DNA of 64,000 nucleotides, from contig JAEWYQ010000020.1 in NCBI GenBank assembly GCA_023395555.1, positions 1 to 64,000 of the forward strand. The letters are read 5' to 3'. Shown piece by piece: positions 1-7,726 of the stretch (positions within the stretch are counted from its first letter, which is position 1; each line of letters begins with the position of its first letter). Under the pieces are notes generated by a model, which was not told the origin of the DNA, ran no database searches, and saw only the letters and a list, made by a program, of their open reading frames with translations. A program made the translations under genes and the position numbers. This DNA is from Bacillota bacterium. Its GTDB lineage: Bacteria; Bacillota; Clostridia; Lachnospirales; Lachnospiraceae.

Positions 1-236
1 ACCTGGGCGAGTTCCGGGATCCCTTCTTTCAAAACGTCCGGGCTGTTATTATCATGCTGGTGCCGGAAGACGAGCATATGGAAGAGAATACCGGTATTAT
101 GGGGTATTTGAGCAGCAGGCTGGTGGAAAGCAGCGAGTTCCTGGAGACCATATTTGCAGGGAACCGGGAAGAGATCCGCTCCTATCTCAAGATGGAATTA
201 AAGAGATATTTCGGCCAGTACCTGGATCGGGTATAA
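1..236 (+). CDS. 3' end of a PTS-regulated transcriptional activator (BglG/MtlR type)
   Basis: The frame is open from the window edge (first full codon at 3) to TAA at 234-236, giving about 77 C-terminal residues. The pattern of a hydrophobic strand (AVIIMLVPEDEH), a short helix (GIMGYLSSRL) and a final helix (EEIRSYLKMEL) matches the last part of the mannitol-type EIIA domain that ends BglG-family regulators and antiterminators of the MtlR/LicR kind. These proteins carry HTH, PRD and EIIB/EIIA-like domains and are phosphorylated by the PTS. The next gene encodes a stand-alone EIIA of the same type, which supports the call. A stand-alone EIIA copy is the alternative. The N-terminal domains lie outside the window. 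Confidence 0.6.
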   Translation, partial: LGEFRDPFFQNVRAVIIMLVPEDEHMEENTGIMGYLSSRLVESSEFLETIFAGNREEIRSYLKMELKRYFGQYLDRV

Positions 237-342
237 TGCAATGTCATGAAGTTTGGCTGGCGGCACCGCATCAAGTCACTTTTGTGCTGACCGTATTTAA
301 AAATGTCGCTAACCAATGATGTCAAACTCGATTTTGTATCAT

Positions 343-372
343 TTGATATTAGGGTTCCTGTGCGTGTATAAT
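343..372 (+). promoter_or_regulatory. Probable sigma-A promoter for the EIIA operon
   Basis: TTGATA at 343-348 and a perfect TATAAT at 367-372 are 18 bp apart. They lie in the 200-bp gap between the regulator end and the EIIA start at 439, leaving a leader of about 60 nt. Confidence 0.55.
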
Positions 373-438
373 AATAATCAGAAAGAAAGTTGCAGCGATG
401 ACACAATGACAGAAGTTGAACAGAGAGGATCGAGAGAG

Positions 439-861
439 ATGGAATTGCTTCAGAAGAAGAACATTATATTAAATTGCAAGGCCAAAGAAAAAGAGGAAAT
501 CATCAGGGAGATTGGCCGGATATTACTGGACAGCGCTTATGTGGAGCAGGATTATATCGAAGGCATGATAGAACGGGAGAAGAGCTTTCCCACTAATATA
601 GGGAACGGAATTGCAATTCCCCATGGTGTGGAAGCGGTTAAAAAGAATATAAGGAATTCCGGTATCGCGGTAATGATATTTCCGGAAGGAACCGACTGGA
701 ACGGGGATGTGGTAAAGATTGTGGTAGGCATAGCGGCCAAGGGGGAAGAGCATCTGGACGTTCTGGCCAATATCGCGGAAAAATTATCGACGGAGCAGGC
801 GGTTGAAGATATGGTCCGGAGCAGTGCCGAGGAAATCTATCTTCATTTTACGGGAAAGTAA
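439..861 (+). CDS. PTS EIIA component, mannitol/fructose type
   Basis: Cytoplasmic phosphotransfer protein that receives phosphate from HPr and passes it to an EIIB. The 140-aa length is right for a single EIIA-2 domain. The active-site context GNGIAIPHG holds the phosphorylated His at residue 62. An in-frame upstream ATG (391) exists, but the start at 439 follows GAGAGGATCGAGAG and gives the usual family N-terminus (MELLQKKNI). Directly downstream are a PfkB-type kinase, a sugar-phosphate reductase and an HPr, so this EIIA serves one dedicated sugar PTS whose EIIB/EIIC genes must be elsewhere, probably upstream of the window. The sugar is unknown; L-sorbose or a hexitol is a guess from the SorE-like gene at 1975. 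Confidence 0.9.
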   Translation: MELLQKKNIILNCKAKEKEEIIREIGRILLDSAYVEQDYIEGMIEREKSFPTNIGNGIAIPHGVEAVKKNIRNSGIAVMIFPEGTDWNGDVVKIVVGIAAKGEEHLDVLANIAEKLSTEQAVEDMVRSSAEEIYLHFTGK

Positions 862-984
862 AGAAACCGGCATACCTGCGCCGTCCAAGGGGAGTGCGTG
901 TCTTGGCGCGCAGTGCCATGGCATAATCATAAACGCTTTGCGCGTATAATTATGCTATGTTTTCAGCGGTGAATGGAGGATGAG

Positions 985-1944
985 ATGATAATTACGGTAA
1001 CGATGAATCCGGCGGTTGATAAAACCGTGGATCTGGAGCAAATGCATCATGGCGGATTAAACAGAGTTAAAAATGTGATTATGGATGCCGGGGGAAAGGG
1101 AATCAATGTCTCCAAGACCATTCAGGAGCTGGGCGGCGAGACGGTTGCCACCGGCTTCGTCGGAGGCAGCGGCGGACTTCTGATTAAAAAGGCCTTAAAG
1201 GAAATGGGCATCCCTTCGGATTTCGTTGAGATTGAGAAAGAGATAAGAACCAACCTCAAGGTGGTGGAAGCAGACGGGAATGTAACGGAATTCAATGAAG
1301 CCGGGCCGGTGATATCCGAAGAGGAGCTGGAGCAGCTGACCGGAAAGCTGTTGGGTTATGCCAATGAAGAAGCCCTCTTTGTCCTGGCAGGCAGCATCCC
1401 CGGCGGAATTAGCAAAACCGTATACCAGACCCTGACCCGGAAGCTGAAAGCCAGGGGTGCCAGAGTGTTTGTCGATGCGGACGGGGAATTGTTCACGCAT
1501 GCTCTGGAGGCTGGGCCGGATATCATAAAGCCCAACCGCCATGAGCTGGAGGAATATTTTCATAAGGATTACCGGGTGGATGAAGGGGAGCTGGTCGGAA
1601 TGGGACAGACCCTCTTGAAAAAGGGTGTCGGCATGCTGGCCATATCCCTGGGCCAGATGGGCGCGCTGTTCTTAGCAGGGGATCAGGTGCTGCGCTGCCC
1701 CGGCCTTAAGGTGGAAGCCCATTCCACAGTCGGTGCAGGTGATGCTATGGTGGCGGCGCTGGCCTATGGAGTGAACCGGGGGATGTCCCTCAGTGAATGC
1801 GCCGCGTTGGGAATTGCCGCTTCCGCCGGAGCCGTGACCACGAAGGGCACCAAGCCTCCGAAGCGGGAGCTGGTGGAGGAATTGCGGAGACGGGTTACAG
1901 TGCAAAGCATAGGTTGTCAGGACAAAGAACGCGGCCCAGAGTGA
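985..1944 (+). CDS. 1-phosphofructokinase-like PfkB family sugar-phosphate kinase
   Basis: 319-aa PfkB kinase that phosphorylates a ketose phosphate, as FruK does with fructose 1-phosphate or LacC with tagatose 6-phosphate. The N-terminus MIITVTMNPAVDKTV and GGKGINVSKTIQELGG are the family N-terminal signature. HSTVGAGDAMVAAL is the C-terminal signature with the catalytic Asp of GAGD. Start: the ATG at 973 lies within its own ribosome site, whereas ATG 985 follows GGAGGATGAG and gives the standard start. The 123-nt gap upstream holds a small inverted repeat (GCATAAT at 921-927 and ATTATGC at 949-955). FruK and LacC cannot be told apart by eye. Next to a SorE-like reductase, the kinase probably completes conversion of the imported sugar phosphate to a bisphosphate for aldolase cleavage. 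Confidence 0.88.
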   Translation: MIITVTMNPAVDKTVDLEQMHHGGLNRVKNVIMDAGGKGINVSKTIQELGGETVATGFVGGSGGLLIKKALKEMGIPSDFVEIEKEIRTNLKVVEADGNVTEFNEAGPVISEEELEQLTGKLLGYANEEALFVLAGSIPGGISKTVYQTLTRKLKARGARVFVDADGELFTHALEAGPDIIKPNRHELEEYFHKDYRVDEGELVGMGQTLLKKGVGMLAISLGQMGALFLAGDQVLRCPGLKVEAHSTVGAGDAMVAALAYGVNRGMSLSECAALGIAASAGAVTTKGTKPPKRELVEELRRRVTVQSIGCQDKERGPE

Positions 1945-1974
1945 GCAGGCTGTGAGAAAGGCGTGGTTATTGAT

Positions 1975-3234
1975 ATGAAAACAAAGGCGGTCAGAATGTA
2001 CGGCGCGGACGATTTACGTCTGGAAGAGTTTGAATTACCGGAGATCCGGGAGGATGAGATCCTGGTGAAGGTGGTGAGCGACAGCATCTGCATGTCCACC
2101 TACAAATTAGTAAAGCAGGGAAAAAAGCATAAACGTGCACCTCAGAATATAGATACCAACCCGATTATTATCGGACATGAATTTGCCGGCGATATTATTA
2201 AGGTGGGCAGAAAATGGGAGGATCAGTTCCGGCCCGGACAGAAATTTGCCTTGCAGCCGGCCCTGAACTATAAGGGGAGCCTGGCTTCCCCGGGATATTC
2301 CTATGAATTCTTCGGAGGGGCATGTACCTATTGTATCATTCCCCAGGAGGTAATGGAGCTGGGATGTCTGTTGAATTATGAAGGGGAGAGCTACTTCGAA
2401 GCATCGCTCGGAGAGCCCATGAGCTGCATTATCGGAGGCTATCATGCCAACTATCACACCAACAAGCAGAATTATAACCACGCCATGGGAGTGAAGGCGG
2501 GAGGCAATCTGCTGGTAATGGGAGGCTGCGGTCCCATGGGCCTGGGAGCCGTAAGCTACGGCTTATGCATAGAGAATAAACCCAAAAGGCTTGTGGTAAC
2601 AGATATCAGTGACGAGCGGATCAAGCGGGCCAGGGAGGTGATCTCCGAGGCGGCTGCCGCCGAACAGGGGGTAGAGCTGGTCTATGTGAATACCCAGGCG
2701 CTGGAGAATCCCTTCGAGGAATTGATGTCCATCAGTGAGGGCAGGGGCTATGACGATGTATTTGTATATGTTCCCATCCGCCCGGTGGCAGAGATGGGGG
2801 ATGCCCTGCTGGCATTTGACGGCTGCATGAATTTCTTTGCGGGACCCACGGACAGCCAGTTCAAAGCAGAAATCAACCTGTATAATGTTCATTACACCAG
2901 CACCCATATCATTGGAACTACCGGAGGCAATACCGATGATCTGATAGAGGCCATCGATCTGGCGTCAAAGAAAATGATTGAACCGGCAGTAATGGTAACC
3001 CATGTGGGCGGAATTGACAGCGTGGCGGAAGCTACTTTGAATCTGCCCAACATCCCCGGCGGGAAGAAGCTGAATTACATGCAGATCAACATGCCGCTGA
3101 CGGCAATTGAGGATTTTGAAGAATTGGGCAGGACCGATCCGCTGTATAAGAAGCTGGCAGATTCCTGCAAACGTCATAAGGGCCTGTGGAACAGCGAGGC
3201 AGAGAAACTTTTGTTTGAACACTTTGGAGTATAA
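1975..3234 (+). CDS. L-sorbose-1-phosphate reductase-like zinc dehydrogenase (SorE family)
   Basis: 419-aa medium-chain dehydrogenase with an N-terminal GroES-like catalytic domain (DSICMSTYKL with the catalytic Cys, GHEFAG with zinc-binding His-Glu, GEPMSCI) and a Rossmann NAD(P) domain (VMGGCGPMGLGAVSYG). It lacks the four-Cys structural-zinc lobe of common alcohol dehydrogenases and has the longer C-terminal part seen in SorE-type proteins, which reduce L-sorbose 1-phosphate to glucitol 6-phosphate. Start: GTG 1963 is one base after the purine run, whereas ATG 1975 has AGAAAGG 12-13 nt upstream and gives MKTKAVRMYG. The PTS setting (EIIA, kinase, HPr) fits a phosphorylated substrate. The substrate itself is inferred. 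Confidence 0.8.
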   Translation: MKTKAVRMYGADDLRLEEFELPEIREDEILVKVVSDSICMSTYKLVKQGKKHKRAPQNIDTNPIIIGHEFAGDIIKVGRKWEDQFRPGQKFALQPALNYKGSLASPGYSYEFFGGACTYCIIPQEVMELGCLLNYEGESYFEASLGEPMSCIIGGYHANYHTNKQNYNHAMGVKAGGNLLVMGGCGPMGLGAVSYGLCIENKPKRLVVTDISDERIKRAREVISEAAAAEQGVELVYVNTQALENPFEELMSISEGRGYDDVFVYVPIRPVAEMGDALLAFDGCMNFFAGPTDSQFKAEINLYNVHYTSTHIIGTTGGNTDDLIEAIDLASKKMIEPAVMVTHVGGIDSVAEATLNLPNIPGGKKLNYMQINMPLTAIEDFEELGRTDPLYKKLADSCKRHKGLWNSEAEKLLFEHFGV

Positions 3235-3261
3235 GCAGGATGCGGCAGAATGGAGGTTAAT

Positions 3262-3525
3262 ATGGTAAGTCAGAGGGTTACAATAAAAAATCCCTCCGGG
3301 CTTCACGCGAGGCCGGCAGGAGAGTTGGCGAAGCTGTGTTCCCGGTGCAAATCTCAAATCACCATTGCGGCGGGAGAGAAGAAAATCAATCCCAAGAGCA
3401 TACTGATCCTCATGAGCGCAGCAATCCGCTGCGGAACCGAGGTCACAGTGGAGTGCACCGGCGAGACGGAGAAGGAAGACCTGGAAGCAATTATTGCAGC
3501 AATAGAAGGCGGATTAGGAGAATAA
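3262..3525 (+). CDS. HPr family phosphocarrier protein
   Basis: 87-aa HPr. NPSGLHARPAG carries the phosphorylated His15. The regulatory Ser46 site is present in INPKSILILMSAA, so HPr kinase could act on it. GGAGG at 3252-3256 places the start at 3262; the in-frame ATG 3250 overlaps that site. It is the last gene of the PTS cluster and is followed by a strong terminator. An HPr inside a sugar operon suggests a paralogue dedicated to this PTS, because the general HPr is normally encoded elsewhere, but I cannot see whether another copy exists. Confidence 0.9.
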   Translation: MVSQRVTIKNPSGLHARPAGELAKLCSRCKSQITIAAGEKKINPKSILILMSAAIRCGTEVTVECTGETEKEDLEAIIAAIEGGLGE

Positions 3526-3544
3526 TCGATAAACTTTCCTTTTT

Positions 3545-3590
3545 ATAAAACAATGACAGGCGGTTGCAGCCTGTCATTGTTTTATAAGGG
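3545..3590 (+). terminator. Rho-independent terminator after the PTS operon
   Basis: Perfect 17-bp stem, ATAAAACAATGACAGGC at 3545-3561 and its complement at 3569-3585, with a 7-nt loop. The right arm includes the T-rich run. Confidence 0.85.
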
Positions 3591-3744
3591 GATTCTTTAA
3601 AATCAAAAATTTTGATGGGAAATGACCGCGGCATGTGATAAAATCAGAGAAGAAAGCAGATAATCTGGATAAGACAGTCGGCCAGGCAGGATTGCCGGCT
3701 GATGCTTCACTGAAATCAATAATTTTGGAAGGAAGAAAATACGG

Positions 3745-4275
3745 ATGAGTAATATATGGCATGACATCAGCCCGGAGCGTATTCAGGCTCACGATTTTGT
3801 GGCGGTTATTGAGATTTCCAAGGGCAGCAAGAAGAAATACGAACTGGATAAGGAGACAGGTTTTATTATTCTGGATCGGATTCTATATACTTCAACCCAC
3901 TATCCGGCTAATTATGGCTTTATCCCGAGAAGCTACGGTGACGATAAGGACCCGCTGGACGTGCTGGTACTCTGTTCGGAGCCGATTGAGCCCCTCTCCC
4001 TGGTCCGGTGCTATCCGATTGGCGTTATGAACATGATAGATAACGGAATGGGAGATGAGAAGATTATCGCAATTCCCTTTAATGACCCTACCTATAACCT
4101 ATATAAGAACATCGATGAATTGCCGCCCCATATCTTTGATGAAATGAGACATTTCTTCAGCGTGTACAAGGAATTGGAGAATAAGGATACGGCGGTCAAT
4201 GAGTTTGGAGGGCCGACAGAAGCCATAAGGATTATCGAACACTGCATTGAGAATTACCGTCAGCTATTCTCTTAG
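3745..4275 (+). CDS. ppa: Soluble inorganic pyrophosphatase (family I)
   Basis: 176-aa enzyme that hydrolyses pyrophosphate to orthophosphate in the cytoplasm. The family signature [10 protein letters not shown] with its metal-binding Asp residues is present, together with [16 protein letters not shown] around the substrate site and [14 protein letters not shown] near the end. Length matches bacterial type I enzymes. It stands alone: a terminator separates it from the PTS operon, and a possible promoter (TTGATG 3612-3617, TGATAA 3636-3641) lies in the gap. AAGGAAGAAAATACGG precedes the ATG. Confidence 0.92.
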   Translation: MSNIWHDISPERIQAHDFVAVIEISKGSKKKYELDKETGFIILDRILYTSTHYPANYGFIPRSYGDDKDPLDVLVLCSEPIEPLSLVRCYPIGVMNMIDNGMGDEKIIAIPFNDPTYNLYKNIDELPPHIFDEMRHFFSVYKELENKDTAVNEFGGPTEAIRIIEHCIENYRQLFS

Positions 4276-4301
4276 AAATAGAATGAAAGAAAGAGAAATA
4301 G

Positions 4302-4394
4302 AACGGCCTGCCGCATACGTGATCAGGAACTGCGGCCGCTTCGGATCGAAGCGGGCTGCTGTTCCTGGTTACTTCTGCTGTAGGCCGTTTTTTA
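4302..4394 (+). terminator. Large branched terminator downstream of ppa
   Basis: Outer stem AACGGCCT (4302-4309) with AGGCCGTT (4382-4389), followed by a T run to 4393. Inside are CAGGAAC (4324-4330) with GTTCCTG (4361-4367), and an 8-bp hairpin CCGCTTCG (4336-4343) with CGAAGCGG (4347-4354). It ends the ppa transcript and lies just beyond the 3' end of the convergent nitroreductase gene. Confidence 0.7.
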
Positions 4395-4415
4395 CAATTC
4401 ACTGCAGATCTTGAA

Positions 4416-5075
4416 TTAAAATGTTCTTCCGGATCCAATTTCAAAATGGTATTTCACAATGCCAAGATCAACCTTAGAATAAAAGCCTGCGGTTGCTTCT
4501 GCCGTTACCGTATCTCCGGCAAGGGTAAAAATAAATTTCTGCTGGTTCATTGCAGTAGGAGCGAGCATTGCCGCTTCCATCCCGTTTCTGAACCATTCGG
4601 GCATCGTTCCGTCTGTTTTGCATAATTGCTCCATCGGCTTACTTTTGTGAACAACGCCCTGTGTTTTGCCGTACCCAAGGGCGAGAACACATCCTAATTT
4701 CTCCCCGTCGTTAATTGTAATGGCTTTCCTTGCCTTCCCTTTACTGAAGGTCAATGCCACCCAACAGGTATTTAAACCGAGCATTTGAGCCTTTAGGGCA
4801 ATACGTTCGCCGTAATAGCCGCTCTTTTCATCAAAATCAGCCGTCTTCCTTCCCACAAGAGCGATGTAATTCTGCACCCCGGTGATTTTGCCGTAATGTG
4901 CCATCATGCCGTCAAAGGCTTTGGGTTCGTTGACGACAAGCTGAATGCGGAGCCCGCTTTCCTTGTTGCAGGCATCAATTTCTGTTTTGAGCTGGGAGAG
5001 AGTTATCTGATCGATGGCTTTGTCGGTATAACTTCTCACAGAATGGCGGTTTTGAATTGCAGTTAGAACATCCAT
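4416..5075 (-). CDS. Nitroreductase family protein
   Basis: 219-aa flavin (FMN) oxidoreductase of the nitroreductase superfamily. The N-terminal AIQNRHSVRSYTDKAI is the FMN-phosphate-binding Arg-rich start, followed by QNYIALVGR, YYGERIALKAQMLGLNTCW and a C-terminal APTAMNQQKFIF segment. Substrate and partner cannot be read from sequence. A TTG 6 nt upstream (5081) is in frame, but ATG 5075 has AGGAGG nine bases upstream and gives MDVLTAIQNRHS. It is a single gene, divergent from the gene at 5248 and convergent with ppa. Confidence 0.88.
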   Translation of the reverse strand: MDVLTAIQNRHSVRSYTDKAIDQITLSQLKTEIDACNKESGLRIQLVVNEPKAFDGMMAHYGKITGVQNYIALVGRKTADFDEKSGYYGERIALKAQMLGLNTCWVALTFSKGKARKAITINDGEKLGCVLALGYGKTQGVVHKSKPMEQLCKTDGTMPEWFRNGMEAAMLAPTAMNQQKFIFTLAGDTVTAEATAGFYSKVDLGIVKYHFEIGSGRTF

Positions 5076-5185
5076 AAACAAATGCCTCCTTTTTCTAATT
5101 ACCTAGATTATAGCACAGTTTTAAGTATAACCAACAGCAGAAAAAAAGATGGTGAAAAAATTATCATTTTAGGGGCGGCAGAGTA

Positions 5186-5214
5186 TTGCAAAAGCAATAG
5201 GAAACAGATACAAT
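5186..5214 (+). promoter_or_regulatory. Sigma-A-type promoter for the small membrane protein gene
   Basis: TTGCAA at 5186-5191, 17-bp spacer, TACAAT at 5209-5214. The predicted transcript start near 5221 lies almost on the first ATG (5224). This argues for translation from the GTG at 5248. Confidence 0.6.
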
Positions 5215-5247
5215 TAAAGTATCATGTGTGTAAGGGCAGGGGATTTT

Positions 5248-5769
5248 GTGGGAGATATTGTGATTGAGGAAGTGAATTATAAGGCCTTCGTTATGGCGGC
5301 CGGAAGTATGTTTGCATTGATTGCTTCCATGGCCATGACAATATACGGTGTACATCGGGAAAGAGCAGTCTATTTTGTTCCGGGGATTATGGCCTCTGCT
5401 TTGTTTTTGACTCTATTCACGATAGCAACAGTGAAAACCATGAAGGTCAGAAATCTGCTGACCATTACCCGGGAAGGAATTCATGACAGTTCCTCATTGA
5501 GCGGTATGGGGTTTCTATCCTTTGACGATATCAAGGAGTTCTTGATTGTGACCGCCCATAACAGGCCGGCGATTGCGGTGGTTCCCAAGGATACGCAGTA
5601 TTTTCTCTCCCGGCTTACCGTAGTGAAGCGAAGGGTGGCCAAGAGAAACATCAGCCAGCAGCTGCCGCCCGTTCTGATCATGGCGGATATGGCAAAGGAT
5701 ATGGAGCCGGAGGACATCCTGTCACTTCTGAACAAGAGGCTGAGCGATTACAGCCGCCTGTTTGAATGA
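5248..5769 (+). CDS. Small membrane protein resembling the STM3941 family
   Basis: About 173 aa with two hydrophobic helices near the N-terminus (FVMAAGSMFALIASMAMTIYG and YFVPGIMASALFLTLFTIA). A soluble, PH-like beta domain follows (LTITREGIHDSS, GFLSFDDIKEFLIVT, AIAVVPKDTQYFLS) and then a helical tail. This layout fits the STM3941 family, whose function is unknown. Start: ATG 5224 has no ribosome site and coincides with the predicted transcript start. GTG 5248 follows GCAGGGGAT, and GTG 5260 is also possible. It is transcribed towards the ribosomal operon. The family call is moderate; the two membrane helices are clear. Confidence 0.6.
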   Translation: MGDIVIEEVNYKAFVMAAGSMFALIASMAMTIYGVHRERAVYFVPGIMASALFLTLFTIATVKTMKVRNLLTITREGIHDSSSLSGMGFLSFDDIKEFLIVTAHNRPAIAVVPKDTQYFLSRLTVVKRRVAKRNISQQLPPVLIMADMAKDMEPEDILSLLNKRLSDYSRLFE

Positions 5770-5823
5770 TTTTGTATGGTGATTCTGCACAGGAAAAAGA
5801 TTCACTCTTATTAAAAAAATAGA

Positions 5824-5852
5824 TTGTAATTCAGAACAAGCTATGTTATCAT
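5824..5852 (+). promoter_or_regulatory. Probable promoter of rpsF-ssb-rpsR
   Basis: TTGTAA at 5824-5829, 17-bp spacer, TATCAT at 5847-5852. A second perfect TATAAT lies at 5875-5880 without a good -35 box. Either leaves a leader of 85-110 nt, long enough for S6:S18 autoregulation, which is known in other bacteria; I could not identify that motif here. Confidence 0.5.
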
Positions 5853-5969
5853 AGTTAATTGTGATATGTTATACTATAATTTCCTTGCTCTTTAAATGAT
5901 AATTTGATTCTTCGTCAGTCAAATTACATTCAAAAAGGGCCAGAGACCAGAAGGAGGTGCCAAACAACT

Positions 5970-6257
5970 ATGAATCAATATGAATTAGCCTTAGTTGTAA
6001 ACGCAAAAATCGAGGATGAAGCCAGATTAGCTACCTTGGAAGCAGCAAAAGACCTGATCGCCAGATTCGGCGGAGCTGTGACTAATGTTGACGACTGGGG
6101 AAGAAAGAGATTAGCCTATGAAATTCAGAAAATGAAAGAAGGCCACTACTATTTCATCCAATTCGACGCTGATTCTACCGTTCCCAACGAAATCGAGCAA
6201 AGAGTTCGTATCATGGAGAATGTAATCAGATATCTGTGCATCAGAAAAGATGCTTAA
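5970..6257 (+). CDS. rpsF: 30S ribosomal protein S6
   Basis: 95-aa S6, which binds 16S rRNA as a heterodimer with S18. MNQYELALVVNAKI, DDWGRKRLAYEIQKMKEGHY and the C-terminal RIMENVIRYLCIRKD are typical. The start at 5970 has AAGGAGGTG upstream; a longer frame back to 5904 has no ribosome site. It is the first gene of the conserved rpsF-ssb-rpsR operon. The C-terminus is short, without the long acidic tail of enterobacterial S6. Confidence 0.97.
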   Translation: MNQYELALVVNAKIEDEARLATLEAAKDLIARFGGAVTNVDDWGRKRLAYEIQKMKEGHYYFIQFDADSTVPNEIEQRVRIMENVIRYLCIRKDA

Positions 6258-6298
6258 TACACCCTAAGGCGTACAAACGAAAGGGAGGTATTTAACTT

Positions 6299-6760
6299 AT
6301 GAATAAAGCGATATTAATCGGCCGTTTAACCAGAGATCCCGAGGTGAGATATTCCCAGGGAGAGAATTCAACAGCAGTTGCCAGATTTACCTTGGCAGTG
6401 GACCGGCGTTTTCGGAGAGCCGGGGAGAACTCGGAAGCGGACTTTATCGGCTGTGTTGCCTTCGGCAAGCAGGCGGAGTTTGTGGAAAGGTACTTTAAGC
6501 AGGGAATGAAGATGGTACTGGCTGGAAGAATTCAGACAGGAAGCTATACCAATAAAGACGGTCAGAAGGTTTATACCACTGATATTGTGGCAGAGGATAT
6601 AGAGTTTGCCGAAAGCAAGAATAGCGGCGGCAGCGGCGGAGGATCTGACTTCCAGCAGGGAGGTTATCAAAGAGAGTTCCGGCCGGAGCCCAGTTCGGCA
6701 ATCGGGGATGGATTTATGAACATCCCGGACGGTATTGACGAAGAATTACCATTTAATTAG
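6299..6760 (+). CDS. ssb: Single-stranded DNA-binding protein
   Basis: 153-aa SSB. It has an N-terminal OB fold (MNKAILIGRLTRDPEVRY, VARFTLAVDRRF, DFIGCVAFGKQAEFVERYFKQG, GRIQTGSYTNKDGQKVYTT), then a Gly-rich linker (GGSGGGSDFQQGG). The conserved acidic tip DEELPFN docks RecG, PriA, RecO and other partners. AGGGAGG precedes the ATG. Its position between rpsF and rpsR is the standard Firmicutes order. Confidence 0.97.
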   Translation: MNKAILIGRLTRDPEVRYSQGENSTAVARFTLAVDRRFRRAGENSEADFIGCVAFGKQAEFVERYFKQGMKMVLAGRIQTGSYTNKDGQKVYTTDIVAEDIEFAESKNSGGSGGGSDFQQGGYQREFRPEPSSAIGDGFMNIPDGIDEELPFN

Positions 6761-6839
6761 AAAAGCAGAATGATCATAGATAGACGGATTCCTTCATTAG
6801 TCCGCCTAACATGAAAAAATCGGATAAGGAGGTCAAGAC

Positions 6840-7112
6840 ATGGCATTCAGAAGAAATGAAGATAGAGGCGATGCTCCGATGAAGAGAAAAACCTTTGGAC
6901 GCAGAAGAAAGAAAGTATGTGTGTTCTGTGCAGATAAGAACTACGCAGGAATCGATTATAAGGATGTTAACAAGTTAAAGAGATATGTATCTGAGAGGGG
7001 CAAGATCCTTCCCAGAAGAATTACCGGCAACTGTGCAAAGCATCAGAGAGCTTTGACCGTAGCTGTTAAGAGATCAAGACATGTTGCTTTGATGCCTTAT
7101 ACTATGGATTAA
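6840..7112 (+). CDS. rpsR: 30S ribosomal protein S18
   Basis: 90-aa S18, partner of S6 in the small-subunit platform. The core [33 protein letters not shown] and [20 protein letters not shown] is diagnostic. CVFC together with the downstream NCAKH cysteine and histidine suggests the zinc-binding form; that is inference. AAGGAGG precedes the ATG. It is the last gene of the operon, with a terminator 12 nt past the stop. Confidence 0.97.
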   Translation: MAFRRNEDRGDAPMKRKTFGRRRKKVCVFCADKNYAGIDYKDVNKLKRYVSERGKILPRRITGNCAKHQRALTVAVKRSRHVALMPYTMD

Positions 7113-7123
7113 TTTTAGTAATG

Positions 7124-7180
7124 AAGCCGTTACATGACGAGAGTGAGATGCTTCACTTAGGTTGTGTAACGGCTTTTTTG
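7124..7180 (+). terminator. Terminator of the rpsF-ssb-rpsR operon
   Basis: Perfect 11-bp stem, AAGCCGTTACA at 7124-7134 and TGTAACGGCTT at 7165-7175, followed by T residues to 7179. Confidence 0.88.
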
Positions 7181-7252
7181 ACTAATTCAATACTTTATTA
7201 GTTCCGGTTTCGGCCTGTGGAAGCCATCAGCTTACTCTAAAAAATAGCCCTT

Positions 7253-7726
7253 CTAAATCTGCTTCAGCACACTCTGCACAGCTTCCTTTATTTCCTGGTA
7301 GCTGGTGCATCTGCAGATATTGGACTGAAGCCATTTTTCCATCTCATACTCATCTGCATTGGGTTTCCTTTCGGCAAGAGCATGGCAAACCATTAAAAAT
7401 CCGGAAGTACAATAACCGCATTGAAAAGCATTATATTGAACAAAGGCTTCCTGTATGGGAGTATGTCCTCCAAGGCCCTCCACCGTTAAGATTTTATGCC
7501 CTACAGCCTCTATGGCTAAGACCAGGCAGGATTTAACAGGCAGCCCATCCATTAGTACGGTACAGGTGCCGCAGTCACCGTTTTTGCATCCTGGTTTGGC
7601 ACCTGTCAGGCCGAATTGTTCTCTCAATACATCCAACAAGACATCAGCAGGACGAACGGTTGCTTTTCTCATCTCATGATTCACGTCAAGGTTGATCACA
7701 CAATCGTTTTCATAATACTTCATCAT
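7253..7726 (-). CDS. xdhC: Xanthine dehydrogenase-type iron-sulfur subunit
   Basis: 157-aa electron-transfer subunit with two [2Fe-2S] clusters. The plant-ferredoxin-like N-terminus has CKNGDCGTC plus a downstream Cys (VKSCLVL). The helical C-terminal domain has CGYC and CRC (NICRCTSYQEI). It overlaps the FAD subunit gene by 17 nt, so translation is coupled. Two adjacent ATGs (7726 and 7723) are possible; AGAAAGG fits the second slightly better. It is the third gene of the reverse-strand order molybdenum, FAD, FeS, the same as E. coli xdhABC. Substrate is unknown: xanthine, hypoxanthine or another N-heterocycle or aldehyde. Confidence 0.92.
   Translation of the reverse strand: MMKYYENDCVINLDVNHEMRKATVRPADVLLDVLREQFGLTGAKPGCKNGDCGTCTVLMDGLPVKSCLVLAIEAVGHKILTVEGLGGHTPIQEAFVQYNAFQCGYCTSGFLMVCHALAERKPNADEYEMEKWLQSNICRCTSYQEIKEAVQSVLKQI

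Noticed and set aside
316..438. N-terminal extension of the EIIA gene
   Set aside because: It covers the promoter (343-372); the family start is at 439 with its own ribosome site.
4302..4394. T-box or other riboswitch
   Set aside because: It lies at a 3' end facing a convergent gene, with no downstream gene to control and no T-box sequence.
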